Shown here: one piece after another, positions 63,216-64,000 of the stretch
How positions within the stretch are numbered: the first letter of the stretch is position 1
Layout of the letters: each line of letters opens with the position of its first letter
Assembly: GCA_963803155.1 (NCBI GenBank)
Contig: CAWDMN010000004.1
Location: 113,899-177,898 of the forward strand
DNA: 64,000 nucleotides
Direction: 5' to 3'
From: CAWDMN01 sp963803155
Lineage (GTDB): Bacteria > Acidobacteriota > Terriglobia > Versatilivoradales > Versatilivoraceae
Notes under the pieces: model-generated
The model's database searches: none
What the model was told of the DNA's origin: nothing
What the model saw: the letters and a program-made list of their open reading frames with translations, nothing else
Program-made: the position numbers and the translations under genes

Positions 63216-64000
63216 ATGTTTGCGATCCGCCGGATCGACTTCGTTCGATTTTTGCCGCTGCCCTCTCCCTCGTTCCCCTCGCGATCGCGATGGATGCAGA
63301 GGCCGTGGGGACGCGCACCTTCGTCCTCGACACGATTGACAGGATGTCGGGCGGGGACATGAACGGAGTCTCGGTGAGCTCGGACGGCGCCGTGCGCGCC
63401 GGCCTCTCGCTGGGGTCCGCGCCGATTCTCGGAGGCCACCGCGGTGTTCTCGGCGGTGACGCTGGCCGACGGATCGACGCTCCTCGGCACGAGCCCGAGC
63501 GGCAAGGTGTACCGAGCGGTCGGTGACGCCGTCACGCTGTTCGCCGACACGGGGGCGATCGCGGTCACGGGGATCGTCCAAGCCAAGAACGGCGCGATCT
63601 ACGCCTCGGCGATGCCGGGCGGGAAGATCTTCAAGCTCTCGCAGAACAAGGCCGAAGTCTTCGCGACTCTCCCGAGGTCAGCCAGGTCTGGGCCGTCGTG
63701 CTCGACAAGAGCGGCAACGGCCTCTTCGCTGCGACCGGCTCCGAGAGGAATCTTCCACGTCGAGCCGAACGGTTCGAGCTCCGTGTACTTTCGAAGCACC
63801 GAGACGAACATCGTTTCGCTCGCACTCGCCGAGAACGGCGACCTCTTCGCCGGATCGAGCGGCAAAGGGCAGCTCTACAAAGATCACGGGCGCAGGCCGC
63901 GCCACTGTGATCGGCGACATGCCCGGGTGACGAGGTGAAAGCGCTCGCCGTCGGCAAGGGCGGCGTGCTTTGGGTCGCCTCGAACGAGTACAGCGACCCG
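63216..64000 (+). pseudogene. Start of a secreted beta-propeller-like protein, cut by the window end
   Basis: An ATG at 63216 leads into a signal peptide that switches frame (IFAAALSLVPLAIA) and then repeated blades: GGDMNGVSVSSDGAVRAGL, STLLGTSPSGKVYRAVG, GIVQAKNGAIYASAMPGGKI, VVLDKSGNGLFAAT and SLALAENGDLFAGSSGKGQL. This spacing fits a WD40/NHL-like propeller. At least three frame changes occur, and the gene continues beyond 64,000. Confidence 0.55.

Overview
The main part of the window (1 to about 59,430) reads as one chromosome segment of roughly even base composition from an Acidobacteriota-like bacterium. Three features support that: an M56 peptidase carrying a GWxTD domain beside a BlaI repressor, the remnant of a carboxypeptidase-regulatory/TonB-type receptor, and a CehA/McbA-type secreted metallohydrolase. 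The phylum is an inference from these families. No rRNA or tRNA is visible. The last 4.5 kb (about 59,440 to 64,000) is much richer in G+C, encodes myxobacterium-like proteins and is full of frameshifts. It is probably foreign DNA or an assembly chimera.

Layout. 0.7-11 kb holds secreted enzymes (SGNH hydrolase, clan-A glycosidase, Tat-exported aldo/keto-reductase-like protein), a rhodanese-MauE-DUF1573 operon, a primary-type sigma factor, a NarL-type response regulator, and a decayed stretch with a MITE-like element and a broken glycosidase. 11.3-16 kb has a dead integrase, the BlaI/M56-GWxTD signalling pair with a palindromic operator, and a CehA-like protein. 16.9-31.3 kb is the origin region. 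dnaA-dnaN run leftwards, and rpmH-rnpA-yidD-yidC-jag-mnmE-mnmG-rsmG-(glycosyltransferase)-parA-parB run rightwards. Two parS sites precede parA, and a mirrored pair of promoters lies between dnaA and rpmH.

31.4-34.3 kb holds an unknown secreted protein, a receptor gene that lost its middle, and a DEDDh exonuclease. 34.6-45.6 kb is a complete type I-E CRISPR-Cas locus: cas3, cas8e (frameshifted), cse2, cas7e, cas5e, cas6e, then a DUF559 endonuclease gene enclosed by two REP-like repeats, then cas1, cas2, a short leader and an array of 28 repeats. The four leader-proximal spacers have abnormal lengths (35, 35, 27, 30).

45.8-53.8 kb is a second group of secreted carbohydrate-active proteins with a glucokinase-like protein that lacks its catalytic aspartate. 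54.1-58.5 kb holds a diadenylate cyclase fused to a CdaR/YbbR domain, L-serine dehydratase, TcdA and TatD. 58.6-59.4 kb is non-coding with REP-like pieces and a cluster of TGTCA/TGACA motifs. The tail carries a frameshifted Ser/Thr kinase, a frameshifted SpoIVB/S55-like protein and the start of a beta-propeller protein.

The origin genes couple replication, segregation, membrane insertion, RNase P and tRNA modification. The CRISPR genes form one co-directional unit whose Cascade subunit cas8e is broken as read. The secreted enzymes suggest a polysaccharide-degrading life style. Several dispersed repeat families (modular palindromes, REP-like cassettes, a MITE-like element) and four decayed genes show a fairly plastic genome.
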